From: Pedobacter borealis DSM 19626
Lineage (GTDB): Bacteria > Bacteroidota > Bacteroidia > Sphingobacteriales > Sphingobacteriaceae
DNA: 37,420 bases
NCBI RefSeq assembly: GCF_000708285.2
Contig: NZ_JAUG01000044.1
Coordinates: forward strand, 1 to 37,420
Reading direction: 5' to 3'
In this document: positions 17,364-24,826 of the stretch, piece after piece
Layout: every line of letters begins with the position of its first letter
Numbering within the stretch: the first letter of the stretch is position 1
Program-made: the position numbers and the translations under genes
The notes under the pieces: model-generated
Told to the model about the DNA's origin: nothing
Databases searched by the model: none
What the model saw: only the letters and a program-made list of their open reading frames with translations

Positions 17364-17420
17364 ACCACAAAGGCACGAAGAACACAAAGAATGCCTTGGT
17401 GCTCTTTGTGCCTCCGTGGT
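17364..17420. repeat. Imperfect inverted repeat between DUF4254 and GT9 genes
   Basis: ACCACAAAGGCACGAAGAAC (17364-17383) pairs imperfectly with the region ending CTTTGTGCCTCCGTGGT (17404-17420); about 16 of 20 positions match. It would form a hairpin in the intercistronic mRNA and is likely a dispersed intergenic element rather than a gene-specific signal. Confidence 0.65.
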
Positions 17421-17428
17421 AAAACATT

Positions 17429-18460
17429 ATGGCCGCAACCCAAAAAATTATTGTTTTACGCTTTTCGGCAATGGGCGATGTGGCCATGGCGGCCTCCGTT
17501 TTACACGAATTTTCAGAGCAGAACCCCAACATAGGGATCATCATGGTGAGCAGACCTGCGTTTAAGCCATTTTTTGATGGCATTCCGAACCTGATCTTTC
17601 ACCCTATCCAGCCTAAAACTGTCCATAAAGGAATTGATGGTTTATACAAACTCTATCAGGAACTCCGCAGCTATAAACCAAGCGCAATAGCCGATTTACA
17701 CGATAATTTGAGGAGTAGGGCAATTTCTACGTTCTTTCGTTTAACCGGAACAAAAATTAATCGGATCGATAAAGGAAGAGCAGAGAAAAAGAGATTAACA
17801 CGCAACAATAACAAAGTTTTTAAACCCTTAAGAAAAACGGTAGAACGTTATGCTGATGTTTTCCGCGAATTGGGATTTGCGGTTAAACTCAGTCATAAAA
17901 TAAATAAATCCCCTCAGGAAATTCCAGCAAATGCAAAAGATTTATTTGTTAATAAAGCCACAAAAAAAATAGGTATCTCCCCTTTTGCGCAACATGTTTA
18001 TAAAGTATATGCTTTAGAAAAAATGGAAGCCGTAATTGCCACATTAAGCAGATTGGGTTATGAACTTTTCATATTTGGTGGTGGTAAAACAGAACAGGAA
18101 GCTGCCGAAAACTGGGCGAAAACATATAAAAACGTTTATAATTTAATTGGTAATTTTAACTTAACGGAAGAGCTTGCCATTATCTCAAACTTAGATTTAA
18201 TGCTAAGCATGGATTCATCCGGCATGCACATGGCATCGCTTGTTGGTGTGCGTGTTGTATCTATTTGGGGACCAACACATCCATATGCTGGCTTTTTGGG
18301 TTACGGGCAATTGGAAAGCGACTGTATCCAGATTGATCATCCTAGCAGGCCAAATTCTATTTATGGAAACAAACCCTGCCTTTGCGGTGTTGAAAACTGT
18401 ATAGACTTAATTAAGCCTGAAACAATTGTAGATAAAATTAAAGAGAAATTAAATGGCTAA
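17429..18460 (+). CDS. Glycosyltransferase family 9 (heptosyltransferase-like)
   Basis: A GT-B fold enzyme of 343 aa that probably adds a sugar to the lipopolysaccharide core, acting on the cytoplasmic face of the inner membrane. The N-terminal signature is IIVLRFSAMGDVAMAASVLH. The C-terminal donor-binding half shows KIGISPFAQH near residue 180, LFIFGGGKTEQ near 212, and SMDSSGMHMASLVGVRVVSI followed by WGPTHPYAGF near 263-292, the family's most conserved stretch. A Cys-rich tail NKPCLCGVENCIDLI follows, typical of these proteins. Sugar specificity cannot be read. It follows the DUF4254 gene and overlaps sixA by 8 nt. Confidence 0.9.
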   Translation: MAATQKIIVLRFSAMGDVAMAASVLHEFSEQNPNIGIIMVSRPAFKPFFDGIPNLIFHPIQPKTVHKGIDGLYKLYQELRSYKPSAIADLHDNLRSRAISTFFRLTGTKINRIDKGRAEKKRLTRNNNKVFKPLRKTVERYADVFRELGFAVKLSHKINKSPQEIPANAKDLFVNKATKKIGISPFAQHVYKVYALEKMEAVIATLSRLGYELFIFGGGKTEQEAAENWAKTYKNVYNLIGNFNLTEELAIISNLDLMLSMDSSGMHMASLVGVRVVSIWGPTHPYAGFLGYGQLESDCIQIDHPSRPNSIYGNKPCLCGVENCIDLIKPETIVDKIKEKLNG

Positions 18461-18950
18461 GCAATTACTTTTGGTTCGTCACGGTAAATCGGATTGGGGA
18501 AACTTAGATTTAAAAGATTTCGACCGACCGCTAAACAAACGTGGCAAAGAAAATGCACCAGAAATGGCAGAAAGACTAATTAATAAAGGCTTCAAATTAG
18601 ATCTGATTGTAAGTAGTCCGGCAAAAAGAGCCAAATCTACAGCTAAATACTTTGCAGAAGCCTATAATATTGATCAGATCCAGTTCGAAGAATCTATTTA
18701 CGAAGCCAATACCACAGCCCTGCTTAAAGTGGTTAACGGATTAAATAATGGCGCAGACCATGTAGTGCTATTTGGTCATAACCCCGGTTTTACAGATTTT
18801 GCGAACGAGTTATGCGATGCCGATATTTACAACATTCCAACTGCGGGCATGGTGTTAATTTCTTTTCCTTTTGATTCATGGCAAATGGTAAGCAAAGGAA
18901 CAGGAGAATTGGTGTTTTTTGATTACCCGAAGAATAGTGATGAAGTTTAA
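18453..18950 (+). CDS. sixA: SixA-type phosphohistidine phosphatase
   Basis: Histidine-phosphatase superfamily enzyme of 165 aa; SixA dephosphorylates phosphohistidine in signalling or PTS proteins. The phosphohistidine site is LLLVRHGKSDWGN (R9, H10, G11), with R59 in SSPAKRAKST and the second His in VLFGHNPGFTDF (H109). Length fits SixA and not the longer phosphoglycerate mutases. The start at 18453 overlaps the end of the GT9 gene by 8 nt, so translation is coupled. The substrate is unknown; the setting is an envelope-glycan operon. The gene ends TAAGG, followed by an irregular AAGG tract. Confidence 0.88.
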   Translation: MAKQLLLVRHGKSDWGNLDLKDFDRPLNKRGKENAPEMAERLINKGFKLDLIVSSPAKRAKSTAKYFAEAYNIDQIQFEESIYEANTTALLKVVNGLNNGADHVVLFGHNPGFTDFANELCDADIYNIPTAGMVLISFPFDSWQMVSKGTGELVFFDYPKNSDEV

Positions 18951-19379
18951 GGCTTTTTACCATTAAGGGATTAAGAACATTAAGGCTTAAATTCATTACA
19001 GATTGGCTTTTCAGCTAACTGTATAAATACTTAAAACGGCTTTAGTTCATTGGCGCTGGAAAGATTTTCCCGACAAGCACAATCTGACGTAAAATAAACC
19101 CGGTAGTAGCGGCAGCCCCCGATCCTTTATCGGGGCTATAGCGAATGACGGGCCTGAAGACGCCAAGAACTACTGAACGAACATTTCTAAAAAAAATATC
19201 GCATCAATTTAAAATATCTCAAATCAGGTATGAATACCACAAATCAAATAATTTTATTACCTTTGAACATATAAAACGAAAATCTGGCAATAGACATTTC
19301 GGTGAATTCATAACCTAAACTCCTCTGGTTATTTCATAATTCGTATCGCCAGAAAATTTATCCATTAATTTATCTGAAC
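18951..19379. other. Intergenic region with repeats, no gene seen
   Basis: The first 40 nt carry irregular ATTAAGG words (AAGG at 18949, 18965 and 18982). A GC-rich hairpin lies at 19114-19137. The remainder is AT-rich, leading to the DUF4290 gene. No promoter of clear TTTG/TAnnTTTG form is found. Confidence 0.5.
19114..19137. repeat. GC-rich hairpin of a dispersed repeat
   Basis: AGCCCCCGAT and ATCGGGGCT form a stem with one bulged C and a loop of five to six bases. The flanks (GTAGTAGCGG before, CTATAGCG after) share words with the repeat at 32700-32760, so both seem to belong to one family. Confidence 0.6.
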
Positions 19380-20069
19380 ATGAGTTTTGACTATAATACT
19401 ACGCGTAGCCATTTAATTTTATCGGAATATGGCCGTAACGTACAAAATATGGTGAAGTATATCTGCGAATTACCCACCATTGAAGAACGTAATAAATATG
19501 CCCAGGCGGTTATCGACCTGATGGGTTTTTTGCAACCACATTTACGTGATGTTGCCGATTTTAAGCATAAACTTTGGGATCACCTGCACATTATTTCTGG
19601 CTACCAGATTGATGTAGACAGTCCTTATCCAAAACCATTAATTGAGAATGCTTACATTAAACCAGAGCCCCTGGCCTATCCTCAACAAAGAATTACCTAC
19701 AAACACTATGGTAAAACGGTTGAGAATTTAATTGAAAAAGCCATGCGCGAAGAAAATGCCGAAATTAAAAAGGCAATGGTTCAAAGCATCGCAAATTTTA
19801 TGAAAATGGCTTATGTTACCTGGAATAAAGATAATGTGAGTGATGATACCATTATTAAGGACTTAAAGTACCTTTCTGGCGGATTGTTATCACTTGATGA
19901 AGGTGTTAACCTGGCCAAGGTAGAATTTAGAGCGCAAAACCCTCGCCAAAATAATAACAACAACAATAACCGGGGCAGAAGCAACAATAATAACAACAAC
20001 GGAAAAAACCGTCAGAATAACAACAATAATAACCGTCAACGCAACAACAACAATAAACCTAAGTATTAA
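19380..20069 (+). CDS. DUF4290 protein with Asn-rich tail
   Basis: Soluble protein of unknown function, 229 aa. Residues 1-170 are the helical DUF4290 domain (MSFDYNTTRSHLILSEYGRN; later DVADFKHKLWDHLHIIS). Residues of about 185-229 are an Asn-rich, Arg/Gly/Gln-spaced tail encoded by AAT/AAC runs. Such a tail is disordered and prone to length change by slippage. It lies upstream of murA with an 86-nt gap of heptad arrays, and the two genes may be co-transcribed. The stop codon opens an AAGG array (TAAGG). Confidence 0.85.
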   Translation: MSFDYNTTRSHLILSEYGRNVQNMVKYICELPTIEERNKYAQAVIDLMGFLQPHLRDVADFKHKLWDHLHIISGYQIDVDSPYPKPLIENAYIKPEPLAYPQQRITYKHYGKTVENLIEKAMREENAEIKKAMVQSIANFMKMAYVTWNKDNVSDDTIIKDLKYLSGGLLSLDEGVNLAKVEFRAQNPRQNNNNNNNRGRSNNNNNNGKNRQNNNNNNRQRNNNNKPKY

Positions 20070-20099
20070 GGTTGAAGGTTAAAGGCAGAAGGCGGAAGG
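20068..20099. repeat. Heptad array, AAGG core, 5 units
   Basis: AAGG lies at 20068, 20075, 20082, 20089 and 20096, exactly every 7 bases. The first copy overlaps the TAA stop of the DUF4290 gene. Confidence 0.9.
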
Positions 20100-20117
20100 T
20101 TAAAATATCCGCCCAAT

Positions 20118-20148
20118 CTTGATACTTGATACTTTGTACTTGATACTA
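20118..20148. repeat. Heptad array, CTTGATA core
   Basis: CTTGATA, CTTGATA, CTTTGTA and CTTGATA begin at 20118, 20125, 20132 and 20139, with a final CT at 20146. It ends 8 nt before the murA ATG, so it forms the murA leader or spacer. Confidence 0.9.
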
Positions 20149-20155
20149 AAAAAAT

Positions 20156-21481
20156 ATGAACGCATTTGAAATAACAGGCGGAATTAAATTAAAAGGCGAA
20201 ATTACCCCTCAGGGAGCCAAGAATGAGGCTTTACAGATTTTATCGGCTGTATTGCTTACCGAAAAGAAAGTAACCATCAGTAATATTCCCGACATTAAGG
20301 ATGTTAACAAACTGATTGAATTACTTGGCGATTTAGGCGTTACTGTTGATCGCATCAATAAAGACACTTATACCTTTGAAGCTAAAAATATTGATTTAAA
20401 TTTCTTTGAATCTGATACTTTTAAAGCTAAAGGTGGTGGTTTACGTGGCTCCATTATGATTGTTGGGCCATTGTTGGCACGTTTTGGTAAAGCAGCAATC
20501 CCGAAACCAGGTGGTGATAAAATCGGTCGTAGAAGACTGGACACACACTTTATAGGTTTCGAAAAGTTAGGTGCAAAATTCGTTTATGATAGCAAAAAAG
20601 CTTTCTTTAATGTAGATGCAACCAATTTAAAAGGTGCATATATTTTATTAGATGAAGCATCGGTAACCGGAACGGCAAATATTGTAATGGCGGCTGTTTT
20701 AGCAAAGGGCATTACTACGATTTACAATGCTGCCTGCGAACCCTATTTACAGCAACTTTGCAAAATGCTTAACCGCATGGGTGCAAAAATATCGGGCATT
20801 GGCTCTAACTTGTTAACCATTGAAGGCGTTAGCGTTTTAGGCGGAACTGAGCACAGAATGTTGCCGGATATGATCGAAATTGGCTCTTTTATTGGTATGG
20901 CTGCAATGACAGAATCTGAAATTACCATTAAAGATGTTTGTTATGATGAACTGGGTGTAATACCAGAGGTTTTCAGAAAACTGGGCATTAAATTAGAACG
21001 CCGCGGCGATGATATTTACGTTCCTTCTCAAAAACATTACGAAATTGATACTTTTATTGATGGCTCGATTTTAACCATTGCCGATTCTCCCTGGCCAGGT
21101 TTTACGCCTGATTTATTGAGTATTGTTCTCGTTGTGGCTACACAGGCAAAAGGAAACGTTTTAATCCACCAAAAAATGTTCGAAAGCCGTTTATTCTTCG
21201 TGGATAAACTGATCGATATGGGTGCGCAAATCATCTTATGCGACCCGCACCGTGCAACTGTTAATGGTATTGATAAAAAATATAAACTTCGCGGAATCAG
21301 CATGACCTCTCCAGACATCAGAGCTGGAGTTTCATTGTTAATTGCAGCTTTATCTGCTGAAGGTAAATCGACCATTTACAACATCGAACAGATTGAACGT
21401 GGCTATCAGGACATCGACACCCGTTTACGTGCCTTAGGTGCGCAGATTAAACGTGTAAATGCTGATGCACCGAGCCATTAA
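20156..21481 (+). CDS. murA: UDP-GlcNAc 1-carboxyvinyltransferase (MurA)
   Basis: First committed step of peptidoglycan synthesis: adds enolpyruvate from PEP to UDP-N-acetylglucosamine in the cytoplasm. The 441-aa protein is of normal length. K22-N23 (GAKNEALQ), R97 (GLRGSIM) and catalytic D319 (WPGFTPDLLS) are present. The flexible loop reads IPKPGGDKIGRR, with D121 where E. coli has Cys115. Asp at this site is known in other MurA proteins and gives natural fosfomycin resistance while keeping activity. The gene is followed by an AAGG heptad array starting at its TAA, then a bidirectional terminator shared with the convergent cbs-like gene. Confidence 0.97.
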   Translation: MNAFEITGGIKLKGEITPQGAKNEALQILSAVLLTEKKVTISNIPDIKDVNKLIELLGDLGVTVDRINKDTYTFEAKNIDLNFFESDTFKAKGGGLRGSIMIVGPLLARFGKAAIPKPGGDKIGRRRLDTHFIGFEKLGAKFVYDSKKAFFNVDATNLKGAYILLDEASVTGTANIVMAAVLAKGITTIYNAACEPYLQQLCKMLNRMGAKISGIGSNLLTIEGVSVLGGTEHRMLPDMIEIGSFIGMAAMTESEITIKDVCYDELGVIPEVFRKLGIKLERRGDDIYVPSQKHYEIDTFIDGSILTIADSPWPGFTPDLLSIVLVVATQAKGNVLIHQKMFESRLFFVDKLIDMGAQIILCDPHRATVNGIDKKYKLRGISMTSPDIRAGVSLLIAALSAEGKSTIYNIEQIERGYQDIDTRLRALGAQIKRVNADAPSH

Positions 21482-21511
21482 GGTAGAAGGTTAAAGGTAT
21501 AGGGTTTAAGG
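21480..21511. repeat. Heptad array, AAGG core, 5 units
   Basis: AAGG at 21480, 21487, 21494 and 21508, with AGGG at the intervening 21501: an exact 7-bp period. The first unit overlaps the murA stop codon TAA. Confidence 0.88.
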
Positions 21512-21534
21512 TAAAACCCAAAAATAGCATAAAT

Positions 21535-21569
21535 AAAAACGTCCGGGTAATAATTACCAGGACGTTTTT
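21535..21569. terminator. Bidirectional terminator between murA and the cbs-like gene
   Basis: AAAAACGTCC (21535-21544) pairs with GGACGTTTTT (21560-21569), and GGTAAT (21546-21551) with ATTACC (21553-21558), giving a 16-bp stem with one mismatch and a one-base loop. A and T runs flank it, so it can serve both convergent transcripts. Confidence 0.9.
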
Positions 21570-21594
21570 ATTTTGGTAACTTTTTAAGGGAAAT

Positions 21595-21733
21595 CGTCAT
21601 GCTGAATTTATTTCAGCATCTATTAGTCTTAACATTAAGACCCTGAATAAATTAGGGTGACAACCAGGGATTGCTTCGGGATCAGCATCTTCCATGCGAT
21701 AAAGATCCTGAAACAAGTTCAGGAGGACGATCG
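21595..21733. repeat. Two GTCATGCTGAA-type palindromic repeats in tandem
   Basis: The first element has left arm CGTCATGCTGAATTTATTTC (from 21595) and right arm AGACCCTGAATAAATTAGGG (from 21639). The second runs from GGATCAGCATCTTCCATGCG (about 21679) to AGATCCTGAAACAAGTTCAG (21703-21722). Related copies lie at 177, 34396 and 37317. Confidence 0.75.
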
Positions 21734-21749
21734 CAGGAACTAACCACCA

Positions 21750-23111
21750 TTACCCCGATATCGCATTAATAATATCGTATTGTGTGATAATTTCGATCTT
21801 TCCAGATTCATCTTCTACTAAAACGGCCGAGTTTTCTTTATTGATCAATGAAGAAATTTTATCAATTGAGGTATTCAAATCAACAAATGGGAAAGTAGCC
21901 GTCATAATTTCTGAAATCGGCGCGGATTTTAAGCCTGGATTTTCAAGTAATGCGCTTAAAATATCACTCTCTGCGATTTTACCTACAATCATTCCTTGTT
22001 GTGTTACCGGAATCTGAGAAATATTCATCGATTTAATGGTATTGATGGCCTCAAGCACAGATTTTTGTGCATCAAGTGTTACAATCTCTGTGCTTTCTTT
22101 TTTAGCCAGGATAGATTTAGCGGTTAATTTTTCATCCTGTAAAAATCCGCGTTCGCGTAACCAATCTTCATTATACATTTTGCCCATGTAACGGCTGCCG
22201 TGATCGTGAAAAATAACGACAACAACATCTTCAGGCTTCAGTTTATCTTTTAGCTGTATTAATCCGCCTATGGCAGCACCAGCAGAGTTCCCAACAAAAA
22301 TACCTTCTTTACGCGCAATGTCGCGTGTCATTAAAGCAGCATCTTTATCTGTAACCTTTTCAAATAGATCAATCACATCAAAATTTACGTTTGCAGGAAG
22401 GAAATCTTCGCCAATACCTTCTGTGATGTAAGGATAAATTTCATCCTTATCAAATATGCCTGTTTCTTTATATTTCTTGAAAACTGAGCCATAGGTATCG
22501 ATTCCCCAGACTTTAATATTTGGATTCTTTTCTTTCAGATATTTTCCTGTTCCAGAAATGGTTCCACCAGTGCCCACGCCAACTACTAAATGGGTAATTT
22601 TTCCTTCAGTCTGCTCCCATATCTCAGGACCAGTTTGCTCATAATGAGCCTGTGAGTTGGCTAAGTTATCATACTGATTAGGTTTCCATGAATTTGGAAC
22701 CTCGCGTTCTAAACGCGAAGAAACTGAATAATAAGAACGGGGATCTTCAGGCTCAACGTTTGTAGGACAAACGATTACCTCGGCACCAAAGGCACGTAAA
22801 GCATCAACTTTTTCTTTTGATTGTTTATCAGTTGTGGTAAAAATACATTTATAACCTTTAATAATGGCTGCCATAGCCAGGCCCATACCTGTATTTCCGG
22901 ATGTTCCTTCTATAATTGTTCCACCTGGTTTTAATTTACCACTTTTCTCGGCATCTTCAATCATTTTAACCGCCATACGGTCTTTAATTGAATTGCCTGG
23001 GTTAGTAGTCTCTATTTTCGCCAGGATTGTTCCCGGAACTCCTTTTGTTATCGTATTTAATTTTACCAATGGCGTGTTGCCAATGGTTTCTAAAATATTA
23101 TTGTACCACAT
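21750..23111 (-). CDS. Cystathionine beta-synthase-like enzyme
   Basis: PLP enzyme of the cysteine synthase/cystathionine beta-synthase family, fused to a C-terminal CBS-domain pair (453 aa). The PLP lysine is K43 (NPGNSIKDRMA), the substrate loop EGTSGNTG is at 68-75, and the phosphate-binding loop GVGTGGTISGTG is near 178-189. The CBS pair runs from about 335 to 453 (VLEAINTIKSMNISQIPVTQ; SAVLVEDESGKIEIITQYDI). It lacks the N-terminal haem domain of mammalian enzymes. Transsulfuration (serine plus homocysteine) is the likely role, but cysteine synthase activity cannot be excluded. TAATTTTG ends 4 nt before the ATG, suggesting a leaderless mRNA. Confidence 0.92.
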   Translation of the reverse strand: MWYNNILETIGNTPLVKLNTITKGVPGTILAKIETTNPGNSIKDRMAVKMIEDAEKSGKLKPGGTIIEGTSGNTGMGLAMAAIIKGYKCIFTTTDKQSKEKVDALRAFGAEVIVCPTNVEPEDPRSYYSVSSRLEREVPNSWKPNQYDNLANSQAHYEQTGPEIWEQTEGKITHLVVGVGTGGTISGTGKYLKEKNPNIKVWGIDTYGSVFKKYKETGIFDKDEIYPYITEGIGEDFLPANVNFDVIDLFEKVTDKDAALMTRDIARKEGIFVGNSAGAAIGGLIQLKDKLKPEDVVVVIFHDHGSRYMGKMYNEDWLRERGFLQDEKLTAKSILAKKESTEIVTLDAQKSVLEAINTIKSMNISQIPVTQQGMIVGKIAESDILSALLENPGLKSAPISEIMTATFPFVDLNTSIDKISSLINKENSAVLVEDESGKIEIITQYDIINAISG

Positions 23112-23115
23112 GTTG

Positions 23116-23123
23116 CAAAATTA
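23116..23123 (-). promoter_or_regulatory. -7 element directly before the cbs-like gene
   Basis: On the minus strand TAATTTTG (23123-23116) matches TAnnTTTG and is separated from the ATG (23111-23109) by 4 nt, CAAC. No -33 TTTG at normal spacing is visible. Confidence 0.45.
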
Positions 23124-23267
23124 AGCAATGGCATTAAGTATTTTATAAACTATATTTTATTTGAAACATAATTTCGAAAATAATAAATTAAAAGAATTTA
23201 ATTCCATAATCTATAATTATGATAGGCATTATAGATTTATTATTGGGCAGAATGCAATTTCACTTTC

Positions 23268-24362
23268 TTATAAGAGTTTATATATCTTTCCCGGTAACGA
23301 AACAATAATCCCCTGCATCTCTAATGTGAGGATTACGATTGCCAGTTTACTTTGCTGAATATTCAATTGAATGCAAAGCTCATCTATAGAAAGTTGGCCG
23401 TTTTGTAATGCATCAACAACCCGCTGTTCGTTAGGGGTAAGGCTAAGGTGTAGTGTGGTTTGCGCTTCCTTTTTCTTTTCTCCCACCTCATCATCCCAAC
23501 CCAAGTAATAAATCAGATCATGAGCATTATTTATTAATCCGGCCCTATTGGTTTTAATGAGGAAATTACAGCCCTCCGAAAAAACATCATTTGTTCTACC
23601 CGGAAAAGCATATACATCTTTATTGTAAGAATTTGCGATTTCTGCGGTAATTAAGGCGCCTCCCTTTTTTGATGCTTCAACTACAATGGTCGCATCTGCA
23701 ATCCCTGCAATTATCCGGTTTCTTTGTGGAAAATTAGGCCGATCCGGATTGGTAAGGATTGGGAATTCGGTGAGCAGGCTTCCATTCAAAACCATTTTTT
23801 GAGCAATCGTTTTATGAATTTTTGGATACATTCGATCTAAGCCATGACCAAGCACACCAACGGTAGGAATATTATTTACCAAGCATTCTTTATGGGCCGT
23901 TATATCAATACCATAAGCCAAACCACTCACTATCAAAACATTGTACGGCGCTAAAACTTCGCATAATTCTTTACAGAGATTTTTCCCGTAGCTTGTTGCA
24001 TTACGGGTTCCAACGATGCTGATGATACGCTGATGGTTAAAATCAACCGTACCTTTAGCATAAAGGAGTAGCGGCGAATCGATGCAATTCTTTAACCTTT
24101 TAGGATATTTTTCATCAGAGAAAAACAATACTTCTATTCCATGTTTTTCAATAAAATCTAGTTCTTGCCTGGCCCTAACCAAAGCGTCGGTACTACGAAT
24201 GGCTTCAATTGTTTTCTCTCCAATACCCGGAATCTGCAAAAGCTGCTTTTTGTTTGCAGAAAATACGTTTTCGGCGCTTCCACAATAGGCAAGAAGATTT
24301 TTGGCCGTTACCGGACCGATAGATTTAATAAAAGTTAAGGCAATTTTATGGAGCATGCTCAT
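23268..24362 (-). CDS. dprA: DNA-processing protein DprA
   Basis: Loads RecA on incoming single-stranded DNA during natural transformation. The 364 residues have an N-terminal helix-hairpin-helix region (residues 1-60; LQIPGIGEKTIEAI). The Rossmann-like core shows SIVGTRNATSYG (115-126), SGLAYGIDITAH (146-157), FPQRNRIIAG (211-220) and KKGGALITA (232-240). A C-terminal winged helix spans about 305-364. All the family's conserved blocks are present, so it should function. Presence does not prove competence, since dprA is widespread. It lies 51 nt after a small unknown gene on the same strand. Confidence 0.96.
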   Translation of the reverse strand: MSMLHKIALTFIKSIGPVTAKNLLAYCGSAENVFSANKKQLLQIPGIGEKTIEAIRSTDALVRARQELDFIEKHGIEVLFFSDEKYPKRLKNCIDSPLLLYAKGTVDFNHQRIISIVGTRNATSYGKNLCKELCEVLAPYNVLIVSGLAYGIDITAHKECLVNNIPTVGVLGHGLDRMYPKIHKTIAQKMVLNGSLLTEFPILTNPDRPNFPQRNRIIAGIADATIVVEASKKGGALITAEIANSYNKDVYAFPGRTNDVFSEGCNFLIKTNRAGLINNAHDLIYYLGWDDEVGEKKKEAQTTLHLSLTPNEQRVVDALQNGQLSIDELCIQLNIQQSKLAIVILTLEMQGIIVSLPGKIYKLL

Positions 24363-24413
24363 GATCTGATAAGGTTAAATAAATGCGGGATGATTTATTT
24401 CCTTAAAGCAAGC

Positions 24414-24680
24414 TTAAAAATCAATATCGATTAAACTTTTTAACGGAATATGAATATTATTTTTCAGCTGTATATATTTTTCTGTAACAGCCCAAACCGT
24501 AGTATCAACTCGTTTCGGACCAATGGTAGTATTAAAAGTAATGACGGCTTTTGATTTAAACTCATTACCCAGCCGTTGCGCTTCATCAAGTTTTGTTTTT
24601 AATTCGGTAGTGTGATCTTCTTTTGCATTGATGATGTTTAAATAACTGATATGTTCCTTTTCTACAATTTCTATTGGCAT
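24414..24680 (-). CDS. Small protein of unknown function
   Basis: Not recognised. An 88-aa soluble alpha/beta protein: MPIEIVEKEHISYLNIINAK, a helix (TTELKTKLDEAQRLGNEF), then strands around KAVITFNTTIGPKRV and NNIHIPLKSLIDIDF. There is no signal or membrane helix. It precedes dprA by 51 nt and probably shares its transcript. An upstream terminator for the S41 gene isolates it from the larger operon. Confidence 0.6.
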   Translation of the reverse strand: MPIEIVEKEHISYLNIINAKEDHTTELKTKLDEAQRLGNEFKSKAVITFNTTIGPKRVDTTVWAVTEKYIQLKNNIHIPLKSLIDIDF

Positions 24681-24771
24681 GGTATCTCTTTAACGATTAA
24701 TGTTAAACAAGCTTATCAATTTTTTATAAAAAAAACAACAATATTTTCTCAAATAATGCAATAATTACATA

Positions 24772-24808
24772 AAAAAGGCCAGATTTGAAATACAAAACCG
24801 GCCTTTTT
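24772..24808 (-). terminator. Terminator after the S41 peptidase gene
   Basis: AAAAAGGCC (24772-24780) and GGCCTTTTT (24800-24808) form a 9-bp stem around a 19-nt loop. On the minus strand a run of T follows. It lies about 20 nt beyond the stop at 24827. Confidence 0.85.
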
Positions 24809-24826
24809 AGTACAATTTACAGCTAA

